A stretch of 35,901 nucleotides of DNA, from NCBI GenBank assembly GCA_947169935.1, contig CAMVRS010000017.1, positions 1-35,901 on the forward strand. Direction: 5' to 3'. The position numbers were made by a program, and so were the translations under genes. This DNA comes from an uncultured Lachnospiraceae bacterium (lineage in GTDB: Bacteria > Bacillota > Clostridia > Lachnospirales > Lachnospiraceae). Shown one piece after another: positions 7,410-13,692 of this stretch; position 1 is the first letter of the stretch; the number at the start of each line of letters is the position of its first letter. The notes beneath the pieces are model-generated. The model saw nothing but the letters and a program-made list of their open reading frames with translations. It made no database searches and was not told the origin of the DNA.

Positions 7410-9491
7410 CTACATCCCCGGCATCAGGTCCGTAAGACTCTTAAGCCCCAGTGCTACCGTGGATCCGTTATGCAGCATCGCAGATGTGGCCGGCGGCATG
7501 ATGCCTGCTATACCCAGCGCTATCAGCGCCGTATTAAAACCTACTATAGTCCTGTAGTTAAACCTGATACGTTTCATCAAAAGCACAGCCAGTTCTCTCA
7601 ATATAACTATACTTTCCAGATCTCCGCCGCTTATGGTTATATCGGCTATCTGTCTTGCTATCTCTGCTCCTTCACTTATGGCAATGCCTGCATCCGCAGC
7701 AGAAAGAGCCGGTGAATCATTTATACCGTCACCTACCATTATCACATGGCGCCCGTCGGCTTTAGCCCTCTCGATGTATCCTGCCTTATCCTCCGGAAGC
7801 ACCTCCGCATAATACTCACTTATCCCGGCTGATGATGCTATGGCCGCTGCCGTACGTTCACTGTCACCGGTCATCATCACCACATGCTTAAAGCCCTGTT
7901 GCTTAAGCTTTTCAACAACAACAGCACTTTCCTGTCTCATAGGATCCTCTATCAGTATTACCGCGCAGAGCTTTCCGTCCTTTGCAAAATACAGATGCGA
8001 ACATTCTGCCGGCAGCTCATCAAAACGCTTTTGGTAATCTGCAGGTATCGTAACGCCTTCGTCTTCAAACACAAAATGATAACTGCCAATCACGGCTTTC
8101 TTATCATCTATATACGATGCTATCCCGTGAGCAACTATATATTCGGCTCTGGTGTGCATCTCATCATGCAGAAGGCCTTTTCCTGCCGCAGCATCCACTA
8201 CAGCCCTGGCTACGGAATGGGGGAAGTGTTCTTCAAGGCATGCAGCCTGCCGCAGCAGTTCATCCTCTATTTCATCGCAGAAGGAAACTACCTGTCTTAC
8301 GGTAGGTGCTGCTTTTGTAAGCGTCCCCGTCTTATCAAATACTATGGTATCCGCATCGGCTACAGCTTCTAAAAATCTTCCGCCCTTAACGGTGATGCCG
8401 TGATCTGACGCCTCTCTTATAGCCGAAAGAACGGACAGCGGCATGGCCATCTTAAGCGCACAGGAATAATCAACCATAAGCACCGATACCGCTTTTGTCA
8501 CATTACGGCTGAAAAGCCATGTGAGTCCCGATGCCAGAAATGTATATGGCACAAGCCTGTCTGCAAGTCTCTCCGCCTTACCTTCCAGTGAAGACTTAAG
8601 CTTCTCCGATTCTTCGATCATCTTAACGATCTTATCAAAGCGTCCGCAGCCTTCAGTCTGTGTCACACGTATCGTGATCTGGCCTTCTTCAACCACCGTG
8701 CCGGCAAATACCACAGAACCGTTATCCTTTCGAACAGCAGAGGATTCTCCGGTCATGGAAGCCTGATTGACCATAGCCTCGCCGTCACATACTTCGCCGT
8801 CGAAGGGGATCATATTTCCCATCTGCACAACCACTTTATCACCGCAGACTATCTTTGATGAATCGGTAAGCACTTCACCTGTATCGGTTGCCAGCCACAC
8901 TTTATCGACATTTAAAGACATCCTTCGGGCCAGGTCATCAACAGTGCGTTTATGTGTCCATTCTTCAAGAGTATCGCCTATGCCCAGCAGGAACATAACG
9001 CTGGATGCGGTTTTATAATCTCCTGTAACCAGCGCGGCTGTGATGGCTACAGCATCAAGCAGCTCAACTCTTATCTTACCTTCCTTCAGGGATTTAAGCC
9101 CGCGGAGTATGTACTTTATGGCTTTGATCCGCTCCCAGATCCTTCGTATCGATAAAGGAAGTATCAGACGCTTTGCATAATGAAGTACGATATCCGTGAT
9201 TATCTTTTCCCTGTACATAGCCGAAAGCTCACGTCCGGAACTTTCGGCAATCCTGTCCGGAACTACAGCATCATCAAAAGAAAAGGCTTTAAGTATTTCC
9301 AGCGCACGTCCTCTTTCACAGTCATATATCACAGCCACATCCGCAGTGCGCTCGTATATGCATACTTCTTTTATCTCCGCAAAGCCCTGTAAATAGTGAT
9401 CAAGGGTATCAGCTTCCGCGAATGACATACGCTTCATCGGAAGATGTACCCTTAACCTGGATCTTATCTCGTGCTTTATCTGTATTTTCAT
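7410..9491 (-). CDS. P1B-type metal ATPase, FezB-like (P1B-6) candidate
   Basis: A 693-aa P-type ATPase. It has the actuator motif TGES near residue 246, the phosphorylated D386 in DKTGTLT, HFPHS in the nucleotide domain, and GDGINDSPAL near residue 585. The N-terminus has no CxxC metal domain but an Arg-rich segment, HEIRSRLRVHLP (H7, R10, R12, R14). The metal-pathway helix reads YSCALKMAMP (C344, P351) in place of CPC or SPC. From memory, these traits fit the P1B-6 group, whose member FezB loads iron into ferrosome organelles; a Mn or Zn exporter is the alternative. Its start abuts the stop of the DUF6110-like gene (TAAATG), and it is the last gene of the feo operon. Ferrous iron as cargo is inferred from this context. 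Confidence 0.85.
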   Translation of the reverse strand: MKIQIKHEIRSRLRVHLPMKRMSFAEADTLDHYLQGFAEIKEVCIYERTADVAVIYDCERGRALEILKAFSFDDAVVPDRIAESSGRELSAMYREKIITDIVLHYAKRLILPLSIRRIWERIKAIKYILRGLKSLKEGKIRVELLDAVAITAALVTGDYKTASSVMFLLGIGDTLEEWTHKRTVDDLARRMSLNVDKVWLATDTGEVLTDSSKIVCGDKVVVQMGNMIPFDGEVCDGEAMVNQASMTGESSAVRKDNGSVVFAGTVVEEGQITIRVTQTEGCGRFDKIVKMIEESEKLKSSLEGKAERLADRLVPYTFLASGLTWLFSRNVTKAVSVLMVDYSCALKMAMPLSVLSAIREASDHGITVKGGRFLEAVADADTIVFDKTGTLTKAAPTVRQVVSFCDEIEDELLRQAACLEEHFPHSVARAVVDAAAGKGLLHDEMHTRAEYIVAHGIASYIDDKKAVIGSYHFVFEDEGVTIPADYQKRFDELPAECSHLYFAKDGKLCAVILIEDPMRQESAVVVEKLKQQGFKHVVMMTGDSERTAAAIASSAGISEYYAEVLPEDKAGYIERAKADGRHVIMVGDGINDSPALSAADAGIAISEGAEIARQIADITISGGDLESIVILRELAVLLMKRIRFNYRTIVGFNTALIALGIAGIMPPATSAMLHNGSTVALGLKSLTDLMPGM

Positions 9492-9746
9492 TTACGCCTC
9501 TTCTTCAGTCTCTTTTTCAGACTCCGCTGCGGCTCTGTCCTCGTTTATCTGCTTTGCTTCAGCATAGATATCAGAACAGTTTTCTCTTAACACGCTGACC
9601 TGATCCAGCACAGCATCCTTTGCCCTTAAAACTCCTGCTGTAGCATGGGTATAAAGTTTCTTGGCATCTTTGGATGCAAGCAGTTTTATGCCCTCCAGTC
9701 CGAACAATGCTCCCAGTGCAAATAATCCTAATCCTTTAAGTTTCAT
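9492..9746 (-). CDS. Small membrane protein, DUF6110-like, FezA-like candidate
   Basis: An 84-aa protein with a Gly-rich N-terminal membrane helix (KGLGLFALGALFG), then an amphipathic stretch and a charged Glu-rich tail. I recognise the pattern as the DUF6110 type (hydrophobic helix, then SKDAKKLYTHATAG), with moderate certainty. The start is ATG 9746, seven bases after AGGAGG. An ATG at 9752 is only one base from the SD and is rejected. The gene is directly coupled to the P1B ATPase. In ferrosome loci a small membrane protein of this kind accompanies FezB, so a structural or partner role is inferred. It could equally be an uncharacterised ATPase accessory subunit. Confidence 0.7.
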   Translation of the reverse strand: MKLKGLGLFALGALFGLEGIKLLASKDAKKLYTHATAGVLRAKDAVLDQVSVLRENCSDIYAEAKQINEDRAAAESEKETEEEA

Positions 9747-9781
9747 GTACATACCTCCTTAATATTTAATGCCCCGGATTT

Positions 9782-10159
9782 TTATCCGGGCAGCATTTTC
9801 TTCTCATAGTATCTGTTCAGGCACTCATAAGTCTCATCGCTTATAGCGTGCTCTATCTCGCAGGCCTCTTCATCGGCCGTCTTTTTACTTACTCCTATAC
9901 GCCTCAAAAATTTAGCGATCAGCGAATGTTTGCTGTAGACCTTTTCGGCAAAGATCTTTCCCGTCTCTGTAAAACAGATACAGTCATTCTCACCGAAATA
10001 GATCATTTCCTGCTTTCGCAGTTTTTTCATTGCATTACAGACACTGGGTCTGCTGACACCCATTTCTTCCGCCACTTCGGAAGACCTTACTGATCCGTTC
10101 CTTCTGTGGAGTATAAGGATGCTCTTCATGTAATCTTCTGCAGAAGCACTTTTCTTCAT
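9782..10159 (-). CDS. DtxR/MntR-family metal-dependent regulator (operon copy)
   Basis: A 125-aa protein with an N-terminal winged helix (EVAEEMGVSRPSVCNAMKKL) and a dimerisation/metal domain carrying the EACEIEHAIS signature. In this family the Cys, Glu and His of that motif bind Fe2+ or Mn2+. There is no C-terminal SH3-like domain, so it is the short MntR-type. The start is ATG 10159, with AGAGG eight bases upstream; a longer in-frame start at 10201 overlaps the HMA gene and lacks a ribosome site. It sits inside the feo operon between the HMA protein and the DUF6110-like gene. It is a paralogue of the divergent regulator at 13315, and either could bind the TTAGCT boxes upstream of feoA. Confidence 0.88.
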   Translation of the reverse strand: MKKSASAEDYMKSILILHRRNGSVRSSEVAEEMGVSRPSVCNAMKKLRKQEMIYFGENDCICFTETGKIFAEKVYSKHSLIAKFLRRIGVSKKTADEEACEIEHAISDETYECLNRYYEKKMLPG

Positions 10160-10184
10160 CAGGTAAACCTCTAAGAACACAGTA

Positions 10185-10556
10185 TTATTCGATCGAAACA
10201 ACCGTATAACCCAGATCCGTTATCACTTCACGTATCTTCTCATCATCTATCTGCCTGCCAAGTTTAAGCCTGGCAATATCCCTGCTGCGTATCACCTTTG
10301 CATTTATCCCGTCTATGGAATTAAGCGCATTATGTATCCTGCCGGCGCAGCGGTCACAGGTCATGCCTTCAATATGGACCGTTTTTTCCGACAGGACAGT
10401 ATCCAGTTTCCGCGGCTTGATAAGTTTTAACTTACCGCCTCCGCCGCCGCAGCAGGCTCCTTCGCCTTTAAAATGCGGTATCGAATACTTAACCGCCAGG
10501 AACAATATGACAGCTATGACAATGATTATCACGCAATTAGACGTAAACTGATCCAT
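10185..10556 (-). CDS. Membrane-anchored heavy-metal-associated (HMA) domain protein
   Basis: A 123-aa protein with one N-terminal membrane helix (about residues 8-25), a Cys/Gly-rich linker (ACCGGGGG, 34-41), then a complete HMA ferredoxin-like fold. The fold has GMTCDRC with C67 and C70 and ends near the C-terminus. Such domains carry soft metals as chaperones or as separated N-terminal domains of P1B ATPases. Here the ATPase of the same operon lacks its own CxxC domain, so this protein may serve it in trans. That is an inference. An AAAGGAAA element precedes the start. Ferrosome loci often include an HMA protein, which strengthens that reading of the operon. Confidence 0.85.
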   Translation of the reverse strand: MDQFTSNCVIIIVIAVILFLAVKYSIPHFKGEGACCGGGGGKLKLIKPRKLDTVLSEKTVHIEGMTCDRCAGRIHNALNSIDGINAKVIRSRDIARLKLGRQIDDEKIREVITDLGYTVVSIE

Positions 10557-10566
10557 ATGCTTTCCT

Positions 10567-10758
10567 TTAATCTGATATATCCGTATTCATGACCGTCTTA
10601 CTTTTCTTCGCCGCACACTGTGCCGCTTTTGCCTTGGCGCACGCCCCTGCCATAGGGCAGCCAATGCAGTGACTGCCCTTTTTCTTTTCTTTATATATAT
10701 AGGCGCATGCAGCAGAAAATAAGAGTATTATTACAATTGCTGCGATGATGTTTACCAT
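10567..10758 (-). CDS. FeoB-associated Cys-rich membrane protein
   Basis: A 63-aa protein: one N-terminal membrane helix, a Lys-rich stretch (KEKKKG), then a Cys-rich segment C31-x2-C34-x5-C40-x7-C48. This is the usual layout of the FeoB-associated Cys-rich family, which is encoded next to feoB in many Firmicutes and thought to assist ferrous iron uptake. The start was chosen at ATG 10758, nine bases after GAGG; ATG 10764 is too close to the SD. It follows feoB after a 51-base gap that contains a dispersed palindromic repeat. Confidence 0.85.
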   Translation of the reverse strand: MVNIIAAIVIILLFSAACAYIYKEKKKGSHCIGCPMAGACAKAKAAQCAAKKSKTVMNTDISD

Positions 10759-10772
10759 GTACATTTACCTCA

Positions 10773-10803
10773 TTAAAGATCCTTCGCTTCGCTCAGGATG
10801 ACA
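10773..10803. repeat. Dispersed palindromic repeat, copy 1
   Basis: A 31-bp element beginning TTAAAGATCCTTCGC and ending GCTCAGGATGACA. It is identical over 31 bases to the copy at 13190-13220. It can form an imperfect hairpin (ATCCT..GC / GC..AGGAT). It lies seven bases past the feoB stop, in the gap before the Cys-rich gene, so on the transcript it is an intercistronic hairpin. Confidence 0.85.
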
Positions 10804-10809
10804 GAGCCG

Positions 10810-12807
10810 TTAATTTGCTTTTAATCTATACTCCGCAACCATCTTCTTGTTATTAGTAATAATGATAGCTGTGATCACTGCTGCAAATGCAAGCACTGCG
10901 ATGAGGCCGCCTGCAAAGCCTGCACCAAAGCTGCCTGTAGTGAACAGAGTACCGAACTGATATACCAGGAAGCCTACGGTAAAGCCTGTAGCTAACTGAA
11001 GACCTATCGCACCCCACAGCCACTTGGCTGATTTCATCTCGGAATTCATTGCACCCAGAGCTGCAAAGCAGGGAGGCGTATAAAGATTGAACATAAGATA
11101 TGCAAGCGCTGCAACCTTTGTGATACCGATAACTGCTGCAACCGTAGTTCCTTCGCCTACAAGCTCAAGCTCTTCGGGATCTACCAGATTGGTGATCGCA
11201 TATACGGTAGCGATAGTACCAACCACATTCTCCTTTGCGATAAATCCGGTGATAGCTGCTGCCGCAAGCTGCCATGCTGCCACACCTACGATGGGTACAA
11301 GCAGTACTGAGAACGGACCTGCTATCGAAGCAAGAATTGATGTATCCTCCATGCCTTCCTCAACCTCTTCGAAGCTCCAGTTGAAGGCCTGCATGATCTG
11401 TACTATGGTGTTGCAGACAAGGATAACGGTTCCGGCCTTAACGATATAAGCTTTACCGCGCTCCAGCATGGACTTAAGAGCAAAGAGAAGACTGGGTACC
11501 TTGTATTCGGGAAGCTCGATGATAAAGAAGCTCTTTCTGTATTTCATACCGGTAATGGCTTTGATAAGCAGAGCTCCAAGAAGAACCAGCACGATACCAA
11601 GTACATAGCACACAAAGCTTACCCAGGTAGCTTCAGGGAAGAATGCACCTGCAAACAATGCTATAACGGGAAGCTTCGCACCGCAGGGCATGAAGGTTGC
11701 CAGCATTGCCGTTGCTCTTCTTTCTCTTTCATTACGGATGGTACGGCAGGCCATAATTGCAGGGATACCGCAGCCTGTACCGATTACCATGGGGATAACG
11801 GATTTACCGGAAAGACCCACACGCTTAAAGATGGGATCCAGTACTACAGTCGCACGTGACATATATCCGCAATCCTCAAGCAGAGCAATAAGGAAGTACA
11901 TTACCATTACCAGAGGCAGGAATCCCACAACGGCACCTACGCCTCCGATGATACCGTCTACCAGCAGCGCATATAACAAGGGATTTGCATCTGCCATCTG
12001 ATCGCCTACCCAGCCCTGGAAGGCCTCGATACCGCCTGCCAGAAGATCTGCAACCCAGGTACCTACAGTAGTCTGGGAAATGTAGAATACAAGGAACATG
12101 ATACCTGCAAAGATAGGGATACCCAGTATCGGGTGGGTGATGAACTTATCAATGGTATCGCCAAAATTCTTATCCTTTGTGAAAGTCTTACGGACTTCAA
12201 CCTCTTTTACTATATTATTAACAAACTCAAAACGTCTTCTGTCGGAATTTTCCACAGCCTTTTTATCCAGAAGATCCACATCACCTTCATCAAAAGGCGC
12301 TGCCTGCTTTGCTCCTTTAAGCCCTGCTGCCGTACTTACTACGGAAGAAAGGCCCTTGCCTTCGGTAGATACGGTCTCTATAACCGGACAGCCCAGCTTC
12401 TCCGAAAGCATCTTAACATCGATCTTATTACCCTTTTTACCGTTTACATCACTTTTGTTAAGTGCAACTACCACAGGGATTCCCAGCTCCAGCAGCTGTG
12501 TAGTAAAGAAAAGGCTGCGGCTTAAGTTGCTGGCATCTACGATATTTATGATGGCGTCGGGATGCTCATTCTTTACATAAGCACTGGTAATGCTCTCCTC
12601 AGATGTGAAAGGAGACATTGAATAAGCTCCCGGCAGATCTACTGCGATCAGCTCATTTCCGCTTTCATTGTAGTTCTTTTTGATCGGACTTTCCTTCCTG
12701 TCCACCGTAACGCCGGCCCAGTTACCGATCTTTTCGTTCCTGCCCGTCAGCGCATTGTACATCGTGGTTTTTCCGCTGTTCGGGTTTCCTGCTAGTGCAA
12801 TCCTCAT
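10810..12807 (-). CDS. feoB: Ferrous iron transporter FeoB
   Basis: A 665-aa protein. The N-terminal G domain carries G1 GNPNSGKTT (residues 7-15), the G2 region GNWAGVTVD, G3 DLPG and G4 NKSD. After a helical spacer come the two Gate/nucleoside-recognition membrane modules, with hydrophobic segments from about residue 225 to the end and a cytoplasmic ELPEYKVPS segment between them. Its length is normal for the family. It imports Fe2+ across the cytoplasmic membrane, mainly under anoxic conditions. It follows feoA by 17 bases. The operon continues into metal-handling and ATPase genes, so uptake and downstream storage or export appear to be co-expressed. Confidence 0.97.
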   Translation of the reverse strand: MRIALAGNPNSGKTTMYNALTGRNEKIGNWAGVTVDRKESPIKKNYNESGNELIAVDLPGAYSMSPFTSEESITSAYVKNEHPDAIINIVDASNLSRSLFFTTQLLELGIPVVVALNKSDVNGKKGNKIDVKMLSEKLGCPVIETVSTEGKGLSSVVSTAAGLKGAKQAAPFDEGDVDLLDKKAVENSDRRRFEFVNNIVKEVEVRKTFTKDKNFGDTIDKFITHPILGIPIFAGIMFLVFYISQTTVGTWVADLLAGGIEAFQGWVGDQMADANPLLYALLVDGIIGGVGAVVGFLPLVMVMYFLIALLEDCGYMSRATVVLDPIFKRVGLSGKSVIPMVIGTGCGIPAIMACRTIRNERERRATAMLATFMPCGAKLPVIALFAGAFFPEATWVSFVCYVLGIVLVLLGALLIKAITGMKYRKSFFIIELPEYKVPSLLFALKSMLERGKAYIVKAGTVILVCNTIVQIMQAFNWSFEEVEEGMEDTSILASIAGPFSVLLVPIVGVAAWQLAAAAITGFIAKENVVGTIATVYAITNLVDPEELELVGEGTTVAAVIGITKVAALAYLMFNLYTPPCFAALGAMNSEMKSAKWLWGAIGLQLATGFTVGFLVYQFGTLFTTGSFGAGFAGGLIAVLAFAAVITAIIITNNKKMVAEYRLKAN

Positions 12808-12824
12808 TTTTCTCTTTCCCTCCC

Positions 12825-13037
12825 TTAAATATGAATAGCGGCCCCTAATTCAGGGTCGATATTGTACCTGGCATCCTTTATCGATACGACAAGATTTTTC
12901 TTCTTATCCACTACCGTTATCTTCTCCCCGCTGTAACAACCCAGCGAAAAAAGAAAACTTTCCATCTCTTCATCACCATCGGTATCTACTCCGGTAATGA
13001 CATATTCTTTTCCAAGTTCTGCTGCATTAAGATCCAT
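12825..13037 (-). CDS. feoA: FeoA-domain protein
   Basis: A 70-aa single-domain protein with the SH3-like FeoA fold pattern: an N-terminal LNAAELGKEYVITGV strand region, the central LFSLGCYSGEKITVV segment, and a C-terminal DARYNIDPELGAAIHI. FeoA is a cytoplasmic partner of FeoB, needed for full Fe2+ uptake. It is the first gene of the operon. GGAGG lies about 12 bases before the ATG, a rather long spacing, and a second GAGG lies too close. The promoter and three TTAGCT-type boxes lie just upstream. Confidence 0.93.
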   Translation of the reverse strand: MDLNAAELGKEYVITGVDTDGDEEMESFLFSLGCYSGEKITVVDKKKNLVVSIKDARYNIDPELGAAIHI

Positions 13038-13065
13038 TGCCTCTTTTCACCTCCGTTCATAGCTA

Positions 13066-13079
13066 TTAGCTTTAGCTAA
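13066..13079. promoter_or_regulatory. Iron-regulator box 1 (feo leader)
   Basis: The 14-bp perfect palindrome TTAGCTTTAGCTAA followed by C. It resembles the half-site spacing of DtxR/IdeR-type boxes. It lies about 70 bases downstream of the predicted transcription start, inside the feoA leader. Confidence 0.65.
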
Positions 13080-13097
13080 CCGTTGTCCCCAAAAAAA

Positions 13098-13116
13098 GCA
13101 GTTATCCATTAACTGC
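13098..13116 (-). other. Small hairpin in the feo leader
   Basis: Perfect 7-bp arms GCAGTTA (13098-13104) and TAACTGC (13110-13116) with a five-base loop, in the untranslated leader between boxes 1 and 2. There is no T-run, so it is not a terminator. A role in mRNA stability or start-site access is possible, but nothing shows it. Confidence 0.4.
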
Positions 13117-13129
13117 CGCGTTCTTTCTA

Positions 13130-13143
13130 TTAGCTTTAGCTAA
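13130..13143. promoter_or_regulatory. Iron-regulator box 2 (at the feo transcription start)
   Basis: A second exact copy of TTAGCTTTAGCTAA, also followed by C. It lies immediately downstream of the predicted start of transcription. Confidence 0.7.
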
Positions 13144-13152
13144 CTATAAAGG

Positions 13153-13181
13153 AGTATAATTAGCCAGAGCTAACTTGTCAA
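13153..13181 (-). promoter_or_regulatory. feoA operon promoter
   Basis: On the minus strand TTGACA (13181..13176), a 17-base spacer and TATACT (13158..13153) form a near-consensus sigma-A promoter. Box 3 fills most of the spacer. The predicted start near 13146 gives a leader of about 110 bases before feoA. Confidence 0.75.
13160..13173. promoter_or_regulatory. Iron-regulator box 3 (inside the feo core promoter)
   Basis: TTAGCCAGAGCTAA followed by C: a variant of the other two boxes with one half-site mismatch. It is positioned exactly between the -35 and -10 elements, where a bound repressor would exclude RNA polymerase. Confidence 0.65.
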
Positions 13182-13189
13182 GCACTTTT

Positions 13190-13220
13190 TTAAAGATCCT
13201 TCGCTTCGCTCAGGATGACA
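13190..13220. repeat. Dispersed palindromic repeat, copy 2
   Basis: The same 31 bases as the copy at 10773-10803 in the same orientation. It lies in the divergent intergenic region between the feo promoter and the plus-strand DtxR gene. Confidence 0.85.
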
Positions 13221-13232
13221 AGGGGGAACAGA

Positions 13233-13261
13233 TTGATTTTAGGCTGATTTTATGGTATCTT
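13233..13261 (+). promoter_or_regulatory. Possible promoter of the divergent DtxR gene
   Basis: TTGATT (13233-13238), 17 bases, TATCTT (13256-13261). The match to consensus is moderate, and it would leave a leader of about 45 bases before the ATG at 13315. No TTAGCT box overlaps it. Confidence 0.35.
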
Positions 13262-13314
13262 ATATCTTATAAAAACAGGGCGAAAAGCCTGTAAAACTTG
13301 GAGGTTTTATAGCT

Positions 13315-13689
13315 ATGGCACTTCAGGAATCAGGAGAAATGTATCTTGAGACTATATATGTTCTTTCACTTGAATCATCGACAGTACGCGCAATAGACAT
13401 AGGAGAATATATGGGCTTTTCAAAGCCGTCTGTAAGCCGTGCGCTGGGGCTTTTGAAAGATGAAGGCCTGATCAAAAAAGATAAAAACAGTTATATCACG
13501 CTTACCAAGGCCGGTGAGATACTGGCGAAGCGCATCTATGAACGCCATACTGTTTTATCCGGGCTGTTTATGAAACTCGGCGTAGATGAGAAAACCGCCA
13601 CAGAAGACGCCTGCCGCATCGAACATTATATCAGCGATACAACCTTCGATGCGATCAAGGCTCATATGAAGAAACACCAGAAGGGATGA
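13315..13689 (+). CDS. DtxR/MntR-family metal-dependent regulator (divergent copy)
   Basis: The only confident plus-strand gene in the window. It is a 124-aa protein with a winged helix (DIGEYMGFSKPSVSRALGLL, about residues 26-45) and the metal/dimer motif DACRIEHYIS. Like its paralogue in the feo operon it stops before any SH3-like domain. GGAGG lies ten bases before the ATG. It is transcribed away from feoA, and the shared intergenic region holds three TTAGCT-type boxes. A role as the Fe2+- (or Mn2+-) dependent repressor of the feo operon is therefore likely but inferred. Its stop codon is three bases from the stop of the convergent GH-like gene. Confidence 0.9.
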   Translation: MALQESGEMYLETIYVLSLESSTVRAIDIGEYMGFSKPSVSRALGLLKDEGLIKKDKNSYITLTKAGEILAKRIYERHTVLSGLFMKLGVDEKTATEDACRIEHYISDTTFDAIKAHMKKHQKG

Positions 13690-13692
13690 TCC

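Noticed and set aside
138-13182. Recurring CTTGTCAAG near 138, 7361 and 13174 as a shared regulator site
   Set aside because: At 7361 and 13174 it is simply the -35 TTGACA followed by AG on the minus strand, and three chance copies are expected at promoters.
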